This document shows, in pieces, positions 1 through 7,190 of a stretch of DNA of 17,013 nt. Each line of letters begins with the position of its first letter. Within the stretch, counting starts at the first letter, position 1. The notes below the pieces were generated by a model, which had not been told where the DNA came from, made no database searches, and was given only the letters and a program-made list of their open reading frames with translations. Origin of the DNA: Vairimorpha apis BRL 01 (taxonomy: Eukaryota; Microsporidia; Nosematidae); NCBI GenBank assembly GCA_000447185.1, contig KE647279.1, positions 1 through 17,013 of the forward strand. Direction: 5' to 3'. A program made the translations under genes and the position numbers.

Positions 1-230
1 CAAATATAAAGTAGTTTTATATTTTCCTAAAACTACATCTGATAAAAATCCTCCTATTAATGTACACAGATAACATAATGATACAAATAAGTGAACAATG
101 AAAGTTGACTTTTGTTTAGACCAAATATATTCAGTTCTTAAAAATGTGAATAATATCGTTTTTAAAGCGTAAAAACAATATCGCTCGCAAAATTCGTTAG
201 CAATTATCAGATAAAATATTTTTTATTCAT
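1..230 (-). CDS. POT/PTR2-family proton-coupled peptide transporter, N-terminal part, cut by the window edge and frame-broken near its start
   Basis: The minus-strand frame 222 to 1 is open for 74 codons and runs off the left edge. It contains the two N-terminal hallmarks of proton-coupled oligopeptide transporters: an ExxER motif (NEFCERY, residues 9-15 of the frame) in the first membrane helix, and GGFLSDVVLGKYKT (57-70) after the second, equivalent to the family's GGxLADxxLGxxxT. The family imports di- and tripeptides across the plasma membrane using the proton gradient, which would suit an intracellular parasite. No ATG lies in this frame: a TAA sits at 225-223. An ATG at 230-228 reads MNKK into the wrong frame across an A6 run (219-224 on the plus strand). 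One more A would join MNKK to IFYLIIANEF, a plausible start. This is the same type of break seen in other genes here. It is transcribed divergently from the reductase at 360, with about 130 bp between the ATGs. Family assignment is firm; substrate is inferred. Confidence 0.8.
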
Positions 231-359
231 ATTTATTTTGAAAACTTTATTTTTTGTATTAAATTTCTGAAACATCTTGTCATATTTTTAAAAAACATAT
301 TTGCTTTTTACAACTCCTTTTTAAAATTATAAAAATAATTTTACATTGTTTTATTTTAT

Positions 360-1232
360 ATGGGAATTTACATTTTTTGGTCTTGTATACCGTTATTTAT
401 AGCTATAAATTACATATTCGCTAAACGAGAAAAAAAAGAAAAAATATACAATAAAAATATTTTAATTATAGGTGGAAGCAGTGGTCTTGGATATGCTTTT
501 GCAAATGTGCTAACAACACAGTCCAATAATGTGACTGCCACTTCAAGGAACAAAAACTATATCAAAACAAATAATGAAATTAGTAAAATTAAATTTATAC
601 ATTGTGATGTATTTGATAGCACAACATTTGAAAAAGAAAAAACGATATATGACATTATTTTTTATTGTGCTGGTTTATCAGTACCAGGAAATATATCATC
701 AACATCTTTTAATGAATATAAAATATGTGCTGAAACTAATTATTTAGGTATGATAAAAATTTTAAAACATTATATAAACAGAAATAAAAAACCTTTTGAT
801 TTTGTATTGATTGGTTCAACATTAGCTACATTTTTTTTACAAGGATATTCAACATATTCTCCAACAAAAACTGCATTACTTTCATTTTTTTTCTCAAGCT
901 ATGACGAACTTAAAAAAATAAATGTTAATTTACATTTTTTCAGTCCTTCAAATATGAACACGCGTGGATTTAATATAGAAAATACAACGAAGCTTAATTT
1001 TACTAAAGCTATAGAAAAATTACATCCAGTTTATGATCCTGAAATATGTGCTAATTATTTTCTAAAAAATTTTCAAAGTAGAAAAATTATCGTTATGGAT
1101 TGGTTTACATATTTTCATTATATAAGATATAATTGTGAAAAATTTATTGATTATTTACTTTTTCCATTTTCTATATTTATAGTTTTTTTCACAAATTTTT
1201 TCGTACACATACTTTATAAAGTTTTTGGTTAA
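360..1232 (+). CDS. Short-chain dehydrogenase, probable 3-ketodihydrosphingosine reductase (Tsc10/KDSR-like)
   Basis: A 290-residue Rossmann-fold short-chain dehydrogenase. The cofactor loop GGSSGLG is at residues 38-44 and an Arg at 63 (TSRN) favours NADPH. N127 lies in the NYLG motif, S153 is the catalytic serine, and Y166-x3-K170 (YSPTK) is the catalytic pair. A hydrophobic N-terminal segment (about 4-20) followed by a basic stretch, and a C-terminal hydrophobic segment (about 263-288), suggest ER membrane anchoring. That is the layout of Tsc10/KDSR, which reduces 3-ketodihydrosphingosine to dihydrosphingosine in the second step of sphingolipid synthesis. The length matches fungal and animal homologues. 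The frame is intact despite a T8 run. There is no CCC near the ATG, unlike several neighbours. Another membrane-anchored reductase of the same superfamily (for example a sterol or 17-beta type enzyme) is the main alternative. Confidence 0.72.
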   Translation: MGIYIFWSCIPLFIAINYIFAKREKKEKIYNKNILIIGGSSGLGYAFANVLTTQSNNVTATSRNKNYIKTNNEISKIKFIHCDVFDSTTFEKEKTIYDIIFYCAGLSVPGNISSTSFNEYKICAETNYLGMIKILKHYINRNKKPFDFVLIGSTLATFFLQGYSTYSPTKTALLSFFFSSYDELKKINVNLHFFSPSNMNTRGFNIENTTKLNFTKAIEKLHPVYDPEICANYFLKNFQSRKIIVMDWFTYFHYIRYNCEKFIDYLLFPFSIFIVFFTNFFVHILYKVFG

Positions 1233-1320
1233 TTTTTTTTAATATTTTTTACAAGAAAATTTGGCTTATATTTAATAAAAAAATTAAAATCAATCACATC
1301 TAAAAAAATATTTTTTAGTT

Positions 1321-1323
1321 CCC
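1321..1323 (+). promoter_or_regulatory. CCC start-context motif for the ORF at 1328
   Basis: CCC lies four nucleotides before the ATG at 1328 (CCCAATAATG) in an otherwise almost C-free stretch. CCC- or GGG-like motifs immediately upstream of start codons are described for microsporidian genes. The same arrangement recurs at four other starts in this window. Confidence 0.5.
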
Positions 1324-1327
1324 AATA

Positions 1328-1639
1328 ATGTATAAGTATATTTCTAATTCTAAAAATATTCAAAACATCTTTATAACTTACAAAAATGAAATTTTTACAA
1401 ATAAAAAATCATTAATCATTTTAAACGATTCAACATATGTCTTTAATGATTTTGAAAAATTAAAAAAATACAAAAACTTTGTTTTTATTATCGAATCACC
1501 TCCTACATTTTATAAAGTTTTAGAATCACTGCAAACTTTTTCAAAATTAATTATAATTGATGGACATTTTACTTTATTTGAAAACGAATTTATTAAACAA
1601 GCTTGTGAAATTAACAATTTTGAAATTATAAATTTTTAA
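1328..1639 (+). CDS. Conserved-looking small protein of unknown function (103 aa)
   Basis: I do not recognise the family. The 103-residue product alternates short beta-like hydrophobic stretches with polar loops: KSLIILND (28-35), NFVFIIE (50-56) and KLIIIDGHFTLF (73-84). This is reminiscent of a small alpha/beta fold, and no transmembrane segment or signal peptide is evident. The CCC motif four bases before the ATG supports a genuine start. It sits about 95 bp after the reductase, in the same direction, and is followed by two further unrecognised ORFs. The amino acid mix (Lys, Asn, Ile, Phe) is typical of the whole window, so composition does not argue for transfer. Confidence 0.55.
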   Translation: MYKYISNSKNIQNIFITYKNEIFTNKKSLIILNDSTYVFNDFEKLKKYKNFVFIIESPPTFYKVLESLQTFSKLIIIDGHFTLFENEFIKQACEINNFEIINF

Positions 1640-1698
1640 TTTTAGTATTAGGTTTTTATGCAAAAATATATATATATATAAAATTAAAATTCTATTGC

Positions 1699-1842
1699 AT
1701 GAATTTCTTAAGAGATTTAGATAAGGAAATTAAATCTTTAAATGAAAAAGATATAAAAAATATTTTAAAATCAATAGAATCCATTGAAAAATTAAAAAAA
1801 TATATAACGTATATCAAAAAATATATTTCAAATTTAAAATAA
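1699..1842 (+). CDS. Possible 47-aa helical small protein
   Basis: A short ORF from the ATG at 1699 to the TAA at 1840-1842. The product is rich in Lys, Glu, Ile and Leu with hydrophobic residues at helical spacing across nearly its whole length (KEIKSLNEKDIKNILKSIES), so it would form one or two amphipathic helices or a short coiled coil. It ends 28 bp before the next ORF. No family is recognised, and there is no CCC motif. The lack of stops over 47 codons in such AT-rich DNA, plus the periodic pattern, is modest evidence. It could be a small complex subunit or chance. Confidence 0.3.
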   Translation: MNFLRDLDKEIKSLNEKDIKNILKSIESIEKLKKYITYIKKYISNLK

Positions 1843-1870
1843 AAAATTAAATATTTTTGATTCTTTAACT

Positions 1871-2404
1871 ATGGAATATTTTAGATGTATAGGAAGTAAT
1901 AATTTAAACGATTTTATTTATCTTTATAGTAAAAAATTTTTAAACATTATAAGTACAAAATGTAAATCTTTTTATTATAATGAAAAAACATTTAATACTG
2001 GGTACATATATTTTGAACAAGAAACAATTAATGTTTATTCTGATAATTATAGTTATATTATCAAATATTTGTCTATAATTAATATTTCTTTAGATAATTT
2101 TAAAATTAATTTGTTTTTAAAAAATGAAAAATTTTTCAAAATTGAACTTAGTTTTAATGATGAAACTTTTTTTAACAAACTTCAAGAAAAATGCAAAAAA
2201 ATTCAAATGAATACAGATATTGAATATACAGAAAATCCTAGCAGTAGTGTTTTTCATTCTAACACAAATAAAAAAGCTGATTATTGTAATAATTCAATAA
2301 AATTAGAAAATGAAAAACAAAATATATTTTTAAACAATGAATGTTCAGAAAATATTTATATAAATTCACCCGTAAGTTTAAAAAAAAAGTTTGTAAAAAT
2401 TTAA
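1871..2404 (+). CDS. Unknown protein, N-terminal fragment of a gene broken at an A9 run
   Basis: 177 codons with no recognised family. Residues about 30-115 alternate beta-like strands (GYIYFEQETINVYSD, FKINLFLKNEKFFKIELSF) and end in an amphipathic helix (ETFFNKLQEKCKKI). This is loosely the layout of a PH-like fold, but it is only an impression. Residues from about 116 on are polar, Asn/Ser-rich and probably disordered. The frame ends soon after an A9 run (2380-2388). The -1 frame continues open to 2898 with similar composition. Joined by one extra A, the gene would encode about 342 residues. The break coincides with a T-TTA-AAA heptamer in the correct phase for -1 slippage. Confidence 0.5.
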   Translation: MEYFRCIGSNNLNDFIYLYSKKFLNIISTKCKSFYYNEKTFNTGYIYFEQETINVYSDNYSYIIKYLSIINISLDNFKINLFLKNEKFFKIELSFNDETFFNKLQEKCKKIQMNTDIEYTENPSSSVFHSNTNKKADYCNNSIKLENEKQNIFLNNECSENIYINSPVSLKKKFVKI

Positions 2405-2898
2405 GTCTATTTGATGCAATTGAAGATAACAAAGAAAATAATTCAAAATTCAAAACTTCCTGTTCTGATGGAGTTAAACAAATGAATGGTATACAATTCA
2501 ATAATTGTGACACAATCATACAAAATGATGAAAATATTTGTATTTTCGGAGATAATTTAATTGTAAATAAAGATGAAAATTTATTAGCTATAAATAAGAA
2601 TGAAATATTAAAGAATAAAAAGTCGTCTATAGTTAAACATAATATTTATTTGTCTAATAATATAAATTTTATTCAAATGGCAGAATACATAAGTTCTTTA
2701 ACATTTATACCAGAAGCTTTTCTATACCATGAAAATAAAGCATGTAAAGTATCGTTTAAAAAAATCGTAAATTTAACTAATTTAAATTTTAAAAAAGATA
2801 AAATTTTTAAATATATACGAAAAGTATATTTTAAATATTTAAAATATAATTCATGTTTATCTAATTTAAATAAAAAAATTAAAAAAATAGAAAATTAA
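2341..2898 (+). CDS. Unknown protein, C-terminal fragment continuing the ORF from 1871 in the -1 frame
   Basis: This frame has an ATG at 2341, but residues before about position 16 (MFRKYLYKFTRKFKK) overlap the upstream ORF and are probably not used. The meaningful part starts at the A9 run (VCKNLSLFDAIEDNKEN) and runs to the stop at 2896-2898. It has an acidic/Asn-rich linker, then a more ordered C-terminal part from about residue 98 (HNIYLSNNINFIQMAEYISS), ending in a Lys/Tyr-rich helix (KDKIFKYIRKVYFKYLKYN) and a basic tail. No domain is recognised. Best read as the second half of one gene of about 342 residues beginning at 1871. Independent translation from 2341 is less likely. Confidence 0.45.
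   Translation: MFRKYLYKFTRKFKKKVCKNLSLFDAIEDNKENNSKFKTSCSDGVKQMNGIQFNNCDTIIQNDENICIFGDNLIVNKDENLLAINKNEILKNKKSSIVKHNIYLSNNINFIQMAEYISSLTFIPEAFLYHENKACKVSFKKIVNLTNLNFKKDKIFKYIRKVYFKYLKYNSCLSNLNKKIKKIEN
2377..2388 (+). other. Frame-break site: in-phase T-TTA-AAA slippery heptamer leading into an A9 run
   Basis: In the zero frame of the ORF from 1871, the bases read AGT TTA AAA AAA AAG, so T-TTA-AAA (2377-2383) has the X-XXY-YYZ phasing used for -1 ribosomal frameshifting. The downstream ORF is exactly in the -1 frame. An undercount of the A9 run by one base would look identical. I see no strong hairpin just downstream. Confidence 0.45.
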
Positions 2899-3403
2899 TT
2901 TACAAAAAAATTTTAAGAAATATTAATTTTTTTTTATAAAATATAAATTTATAATTAAAAAATTAGAGAATTGATGCAGATTATTAAAAAAATATTTTAT
3001 GTAATTTATTTATATATATTAATTTTATTCAAAAAATTTTGCCTACATACTATTTTTATGAAACAAAATCAAAATTTATTAAAGTAATAGTTGCTTTTTA
3101 AATATAAATTTATAAATTTTTTTAAGAAATACTTTTCTATTAAATATTTAAACAATTTAATATGATTAATGGCATTTTAATAATAATTTTTATATACAAT
3201 ATTTATTACTTTTAAAATTTTATATGTTTTATAATTTTTAATTTTATTGTAATATTTTTTAGATATTTGTGAATGGATTAAGTTAATATATTTTTAAAAA
3301 AATCTAAAAAATAGGAGATTTAAATACCAATAAAAATAAAAATATGATAAAAATGTTAATAAGATCTCCTTATACCATATAAAATATCCTTATTTATATA
3401 CTC
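2899..3403 (+). other. Gene-free spacer with one marginal small ORF and a stem-loop before the CYRI-like gene
   Basis: No gene is supported. A 37-codon ORF at 2974-3087 encodes a peptide with one hydrophobic stretch (IFYVIYLYILILF). It could be a tiny membrane protein but has no start motif and no recognisable family. The right end holds an inverted repeat described separately. The remainder is A/T runs. Confidence 0.4.
3313..3370 (+). repeat. Inverted repeat (possible 5' leader stem-loop) upstream of the CYRI-like gene
   Basis: AGGAGAT at 3313-3319 pairs with ATCTCCT at 3364-3370. As RNA the stem extends to 9 bp by one G-U and one U-A pair, with a loop of about 40 nt. It contains most of the G and C in the surrounding spacer and ends 34 nt before the ATG at 3404. 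It could be a leader structure or a dyad protein site; function is not shown. Confidence 0.3.
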
Positions 3404-4141
3404 ATGTTAAAATATTTTAGAAAAAATAAAACTATAAAACCAAAAGATTTTAAATTTGATGAACCTGGATATCTTTTAACTACCGAGACGATGAAAGAAT
3501 GTGATTATATAAAAAAATTATTTATTTTAGCAATAGAAATTTTAAAAGATGAAAAATATAAAGGCGACGGAGTTGAAGATTTAAAAAAATTACTTTTGTG
3601 GTACGAAAAATCGGATACATTATTAACAAGCTTAATTAATGAAATGTTTACAGGACGTTTTATTGATACTATAGATAAAAGACTTGTTCTTTTTGAAGTT
3701 TTAGATAAAATTTTTAAAATGTTTTATTTATTTGATATGTACAGATTTAAAAGTACTTCGGTGTTTCATGAATTTACTAAATATAAATTTAAAAATAGAA
3801 ACAAAATAAATGATCGAGAAATAATAAAATTATCAACTTTTTCTAGTGTAGCCATGCCAATGGGAAGACTTTTTTTAACATATTTTACAATGGAAAAATA
3901 TGAAATGTTTCATCCAATCGTTATAAAAAAACGTACAACTCTTTTTTTAAACGACGTACGAAAAGATTATTTAAAATATATTTGCAGGATTCTTGTAGAC
4001 CATACTAAATTTAAATATTTAAAAATGTATTTTTGTGCCTTATATGAAAAACTAACAAAAGATACATTATTTGATAATTTTTTTGAAACATTAAGTAAAA
4101 AAGAAAAAAATTATTTTATAGACATGATAAATTTATTATAA
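3404..4141 (+). CDS. CYRI/FAM49-like protein (DUF1394, Rac1-binding fold)
   Basis: The 245-residue product resembles the CYRI (FAM49) family in collinear segments. LKDEKYKGDGVEDL (47-60) matches the family's N-terminal helix with its YKG signature. FYLFDMYRF (107-115) and FHEFTKYKFKNRNKIND (121-137) match the central FDELKM and DFSYYRR...NRIN region, and MPMGRLFLTY (151-160) matches the following helix. CYRI proteins bind active Rac1 through DUF1394, shared with CYFIP/Sra1, and dampen the SCAR/WAVE-Arp2/3 pathway. The adjacent arginines needed for Rac1 binding in CYRI-B align to K128 and F129, so the contact is only partly kept. The N-terminal myristoylated glycine of CYRI is absent (start MLKYF), and the protein is shorter than the usual 320 or so residues, mostly at the C-terminus. 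Assignment rests on recalled family motifs. A divergent CYFIP-like protein is the alternative. Confidence 0.58.
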   Translation: MLKYFRKNKTIKPKDFKFDEPGYLLTTETMKECDYIKKLFILAIEILKDEKYKGDGVEDLKKLLLWYEKSDTLLTSLINEMFTGRFIDTIDKRLVLFEVLDKIFKMFYLFDMYRFKSTSVFHEFTKYKFKNRNKINDREIIKLSTFSSVAMPMGRLFLTYFTMEKYEMFHPIVIKKRTTLFLNDVRKDYLKYICRILVDHTKFKYLKMYFCALYEKLTKDTLFDNFFETLSKKEKNYFIDMINLL

Positions 4142-4500
4142 TTAATATAATATATAAATTATTTGTTATACAAGTGTTGGTTTATCAACCTATAAATAAA
4201 TTAAGTTAATTGTTATTTTATCTAAAAATTAAAAGATTTTTTTATATGTGATTATAAATATGATATATTTTTAAAAATAATCATTTTTATTATTATTTAA
4301 AAAGAAGTTTTATATAAAATCAATAAATTTGTAATAAATTAATAATTTAAGAAAGTTTAAATTATAAAATTTTCATTGTATGTTTTTAATAATATTGATA
4401 AAACAACTCTTAAAATATTAAAACTAATTTAAACTGATAATTTTTTAATGTTTATTCTAAAATATTATGTAAACTTATTTTTATAATTTAAAGATATAAT
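4142..4500 (+). other. Gene-free spacer upstream of the eIF4E-family gene
   Basis: About 360 bp of A/T runs between two genes on the same strand. I see no ORF, RNA gene or convincing repeat. The eIF4E gene's promoter is presumably at the right end. Confidence 0.4.
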
Positions 4501-4503
4501 ATG

Positions 4504-4506
4504 CCC
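4504..4506 (+). promoter_or_regulatory. CCC start-context motif that selects the ATG at 4507
   Basis: CCC directly precedes the second in-frame ATG of the eIF4E-family gene (CCCATGAAA), exactly as at the TRAPP gene (CCCATGAAA, 5416). If CCC marks the start context, the upstream ATG at 4501 is outside the coding region and the protein starts at 4507. Confidence 0.5.
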
Positions 4507-5064
4507 ATGAAATCTACTTTAGATGAAAATAATTATTCAAATGTTCAATGTGATAATATTTATGTTGTAACATTTAAAGAAATAGAAGATGCTGAAATAA
4601 ACAAAGATACTTATGATAAAGATTTTAAAATTATTTGTAATTTACATACTATTAACAACCTCGTATATTTTTTAGAACATCTTAAAGAATTTAAAAAAGA
4701 GGATTCTTTTTATATAAATGTATTTAAAGATGGTATTCAGCCTTTATGGGAGGATGAAAATAACAAAAACGGATGTTCTTGGAGCTTAATATTGAAACAG
4801 GAAATTAGCCAGAGATATTTTGAAAAATTATTAATTAGAATGTGCACAGGATTTTTTAAAACATTTGAACCTACTGGAATTGTAGGTGTTAACAAAGATG
4901 GAAGATTTAAGTTATCTATATGGTCTAAGAATATTCCTTTACAAAACGAGCATGTTAATGCTATTAATGAAATTAAAATGGCATTAGAAGTAAATTATAA
5001 TATTTCATTTCAATACAAAAAACACAGCAAATTATGGGTGAATAAAGAAGAAAATGCAGTATAA
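4507..5064 (+). CDS. eIF4E-family mRNA cap-binding protein with class II (4EHP-like) substitutions
   Basis: Residue numbers count from the upstream ATG at 4501 (187 aa); the preferred start at 4507 gives 185 aa. The core IQPLWEDENNKNG (79-91) matches the eIF4E IEPMWEDE...G motif, giving cap-stacking W83 and guanine-contacting E84. FKLSIWSKN (136-144) supplies the equivalent of W166. The other cap-stacking Trp (mouse W56) aligns to Y38 (KDTYDKDFKII against KTWQANLRLI), and the W43 position aligns to Y21. These two changes are the class II signature of 4EHP/nCBP. The eIF4G-contact Trp (W73) is Y56 (NNLVYFLEHL). The protein would bind the m7G cap and either recruit ribosomes or, if truly 4EHP-like, compete with eIF4E. 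If it is the only eIF4E here, fast evolution is a simpler explanation. The frame is intact, and the next gene is on the same strand 354 bp away. Confidence 0.85.
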   Translation: MKSTLDENNYSNVQCDNIYVVTFKEIEDAEINKDTYDKDFKIICNLHTINNLVYFLEHLKEFKKEDSFYINVFKDGIQPLWEDENNKNGCSWSLILKQEISQRYFEKLLIRMCTGFFKTFEPTGIVGVNKDGRFKLSIWSKNIPLQNEHVNAINEIKMALEVNYNISFQYKKHSKLWVNKEENAV

Positions 5065-5418
5065 TAAAATTAATATGTTTTTATTTTATGGATTTATTAT
5101 TTTAATGTTTAATTAATTTAATTGTTTAAAAAATTATTTAATTTTAAATCTCTGTTATATTTTTTTAATTTAAAGTTTACATTACTTTAATCATGATAAA
5201 TTTTTAATTAAGGAAAAAAATTATAATAATTAAATAATTTTATTTAAATTATTATATTCATATAAATATTTTATAAATATTTATAACATTGAATAAATTT
5301 GATATAATTTTAATATTAAATGTTTAATGTATTTATGAGAAATTAAGAAAATTTTTGTTTAAAAGTTTTTTGTAATAAAATAAAATTAAAATTTTTATAT
5401 ATAATTAAAAAATAACCC
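5065..5418 (+). other. Gene-free spacer between the eIF4E-family and TRAPP genes
   Basis: About 350 bp of A/T-rich sequence with no ORF or RNA gene I can support. It ends in AATAACCC just before the TRAPP ATG. Confidence 0.4.
5416..5418 (+). promoter_or_regulatory. CCC start-context motif for the TRAPP gene
   Basis: CCC abuts the ATG at 5419, giving CCCATGAAA, identical over nine bases to the preferred start of the preceding gene. Confidence 0.5.
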
Positions 5419-5874
5419 ATGAAAGAAAATGAAACGTTTGTAAAGTATATGATCTGTACTCTTATAGAAGATCTTCGTGAAAAACATTTAAATATAGAAG
5501 AAGAAATGAAAAAAATAGGACATATTTTAGCCAAATCAATTTTAGAAGTAGTAGATTTTAAAAGAGAACTTGATATACAAAGTCTATTGTATAAAATTAC
5601 ATATAATCTTTTAGATAGATTATATGCGACTAATAGAAAATTAGAAAGTTCAATTGAGAATAAAAATGAATTTTTTATATTTGAATATGAACCAATGTAC
5701 AGTAGATACGTATCTTTACCAGAAGATTGGAAAGATTTTTGTCCAGAAAGTATAATTTGTGGTGTGATTGAATATACTATTATGGCATCTGGTTTTGATT
5801 GTGAAGTAAATGGATTTATAAGACCTGTTGATAAATTTCCTGACCAAGTCATATATTGTATAAAAATTTTATAA
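5419..5874 (+). CDS. TRAPP complex core subunit Trs31/TRAPPC5-like (Bet3 family)
   Basis: A 151-residue Bet3-superfamily protein. The N-terminus is helical with a conserved-looking IGHILAKSILE (33-43), like the iG...i...l motif of TRAPP small subunits. The C-terminal part is diagnostic: YVSLPEDWKDFCPESIICGV (about 97-116), then EYTIMASGFDCEVNGFIRPV (118-137) and VIYCIKIL at the end. This matches Trs31/TRAPPC5, in which a surface helix is followed by SGFPxKV and a final YLIKF strand. TRAPP is a Rab1/Ypt1 guanine-nucleotide exchange and tethering complex acting at ER-Golgi and Golgi membranes. The protein is somewhat shorter than yeast or human Trs31 through loss of N-terminal sequence. CCC immediately before the ATG supports the start. 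A large antisense ORF overlaps it and is a shadow. Trs33 is less likely given the C-terminal pattern. Confidence 0.75.
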   Translation: MKENETFVKYMICTLIEDLREKHLNIEEEMKKIGHILAKSILEVVDFKRELDIQSLLYKITYNLLDRLYATNRKLESSIENKNEFFIFEYEPMYSRYVSLPEDWKDFCPESIICGVIEYTIMASGFDCEVNGFIRPVDKFPDQVIYCIKIL

Positions 5875-7190
5875 AATAAATTTTGTACATAATTAAAAAG
5901 TCAATGATTATTATATTTTTAACGATTACAGAAAAAAATTGAATAAGATTAATATAGAAATTAAGTATTTTCAAATTACAATTAGTTATTAAAATTTTGT
6001 TTATTACAATAAAAAATCATTTAAATCAATTTAAAGCTAAAGTATAATATAAAAAATCAACAAACAATTCAATATAATTATTTTTAAAACAATTTAAATT
6101 TTCAATTATTTTGCTAAAATATAATAAAATATTTGTAATTATTATAAATTAATTGAATTAATTTATTTTTTAAAAAAAATAAAAATAAAATGTATTATAT
6201 TGTAAAATGTTTATATATGTTTATTACATTTTTTATGCTATCAATTTTTACAAATATAAAGAATTTTTATTGTTGAAAAAATTTACAATACGTTTATCTA
6301 CAATAATATTTTTTAATCATTTTTGTAAGAATATTACCAATTTAAATTACCAATACATGTAAGAATAAAAATAAATAAATTTTATAAAAATGCAAGTTTA
6401 AAAAAAAAAGTCATAAAAAATTTTAAACTTAAAACAAACTAATTTATAAATTATTACTTGACTTTACTTCAATAATAAATAAAATATTATCATTAAATAT
6501 TTAAGAAATAATTTTTTATAAAATTCGTAAATAATATATTGTATAAACATTAAAAAAATATTCTATAATATACAGAAAAAGAAATAATTAAATATTGTTT
6601 TTTAAATAGTATTTTATTACATATAATATAAACACTAGTAAATGTATACTATTAGTATTTTTTAAATTATTTAAACTTATTTGAAATATTTTACAAATGA
6701 TGCTGGAAAGTAAATATAACATTTTATTTTTTTAAACCATTTTACTATTTTTTTTCAATTTTTTTTAAATAAAATTTTAAATAAAAATAATTTAAAAAAT
6801 ATTGAAAGAAAATTAATTTGTAAGTTTTTTGAGCATGAAATAAGTAAAAATTATAAATTAAAATATTTTTCAATTTAATAAAAAAAATCATAATTTAATG
6901 TGTCAAATTTTTTAAATTAAAATAAATTTTTAATCATTTAAAAATTATATTTGACACAATTTAAAAATAAAATTGTTTTTAATATTAATCAAAATAAAAA
7001 AAAATATAAAGAATGATTATAATATACTTTATATAAATAATGAAGTATTTTTGATTAAAAAAAATTTAAAATAACAAAAAAATTTTTTTTAAATCTAAAT
7101 AATAAAATAAAATAAGTTTTTAATAAAATCTTTTTTACATTTAATACATAATTCTGTTAAAAAAAATTGTTGTAATTCATTTATTTACAC
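5875..7190. other. 1.3 kb gene-free convergent spacer
   Basis: This is the convergent region between the TRAPP gene and the minus-strand forkhead gene. I find no ORF with recognisable content, no tRNA-like cloverleaf and no rRNA or snRNA motif. It is mostly A/T runs. The one distinct structure is the stem-loop at 6899-6958. Confidence 0.4.
6899..6958. repeat. Nested inverted repeat in the convergent spacer
   Basis: TGTGTCAAAT at 6899-6908 is the perfect reverse complement of ATTTGACACA at 6949-6958, a 10-bp arm that includes four G-C pairs. Inside it, AATTTTTAA (6925-6933) and TTAAAAATT (6938-6946) form a second 9-bp stem around a TCAT loop. It lies about 230 bp past the stop of the forkhead gene. 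It could be a 3' end structure or a small RNA; AT-rich DNA makes the inner arm unremarkable. Confidence 0.3.

Noticed and set aside
2372..2405. GTAAGT at 2372 as an intron donor that would join the two ORFs of the 1871 gene
   Set aside because: The nearest acceptor (AAG at 2403-2405) removes 34 bases, which leads to an immediate TGA. Acceptors ending at 2389, 2425 and 2434 are also out of phase.
2259..2519. 86-codon minus-strand ORF
   Set aside because: Antisense to the better-supported ORFs at 1871-2898, with no recognisable motif.
2974..3087. 37-codon ORF with one hydrophobic stretch
   Set aside because: No start motif, no recognised family and very AT-rich codons; mentioned only as a marginal possibility in the spacer entry.
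5343..5852. 169-codon minus-strand ORF
   Set aside because: Antisense to the TRAPP Trs31-like gene, which has clear family motifs and a start motif; the reverse translation has no recognisable content.
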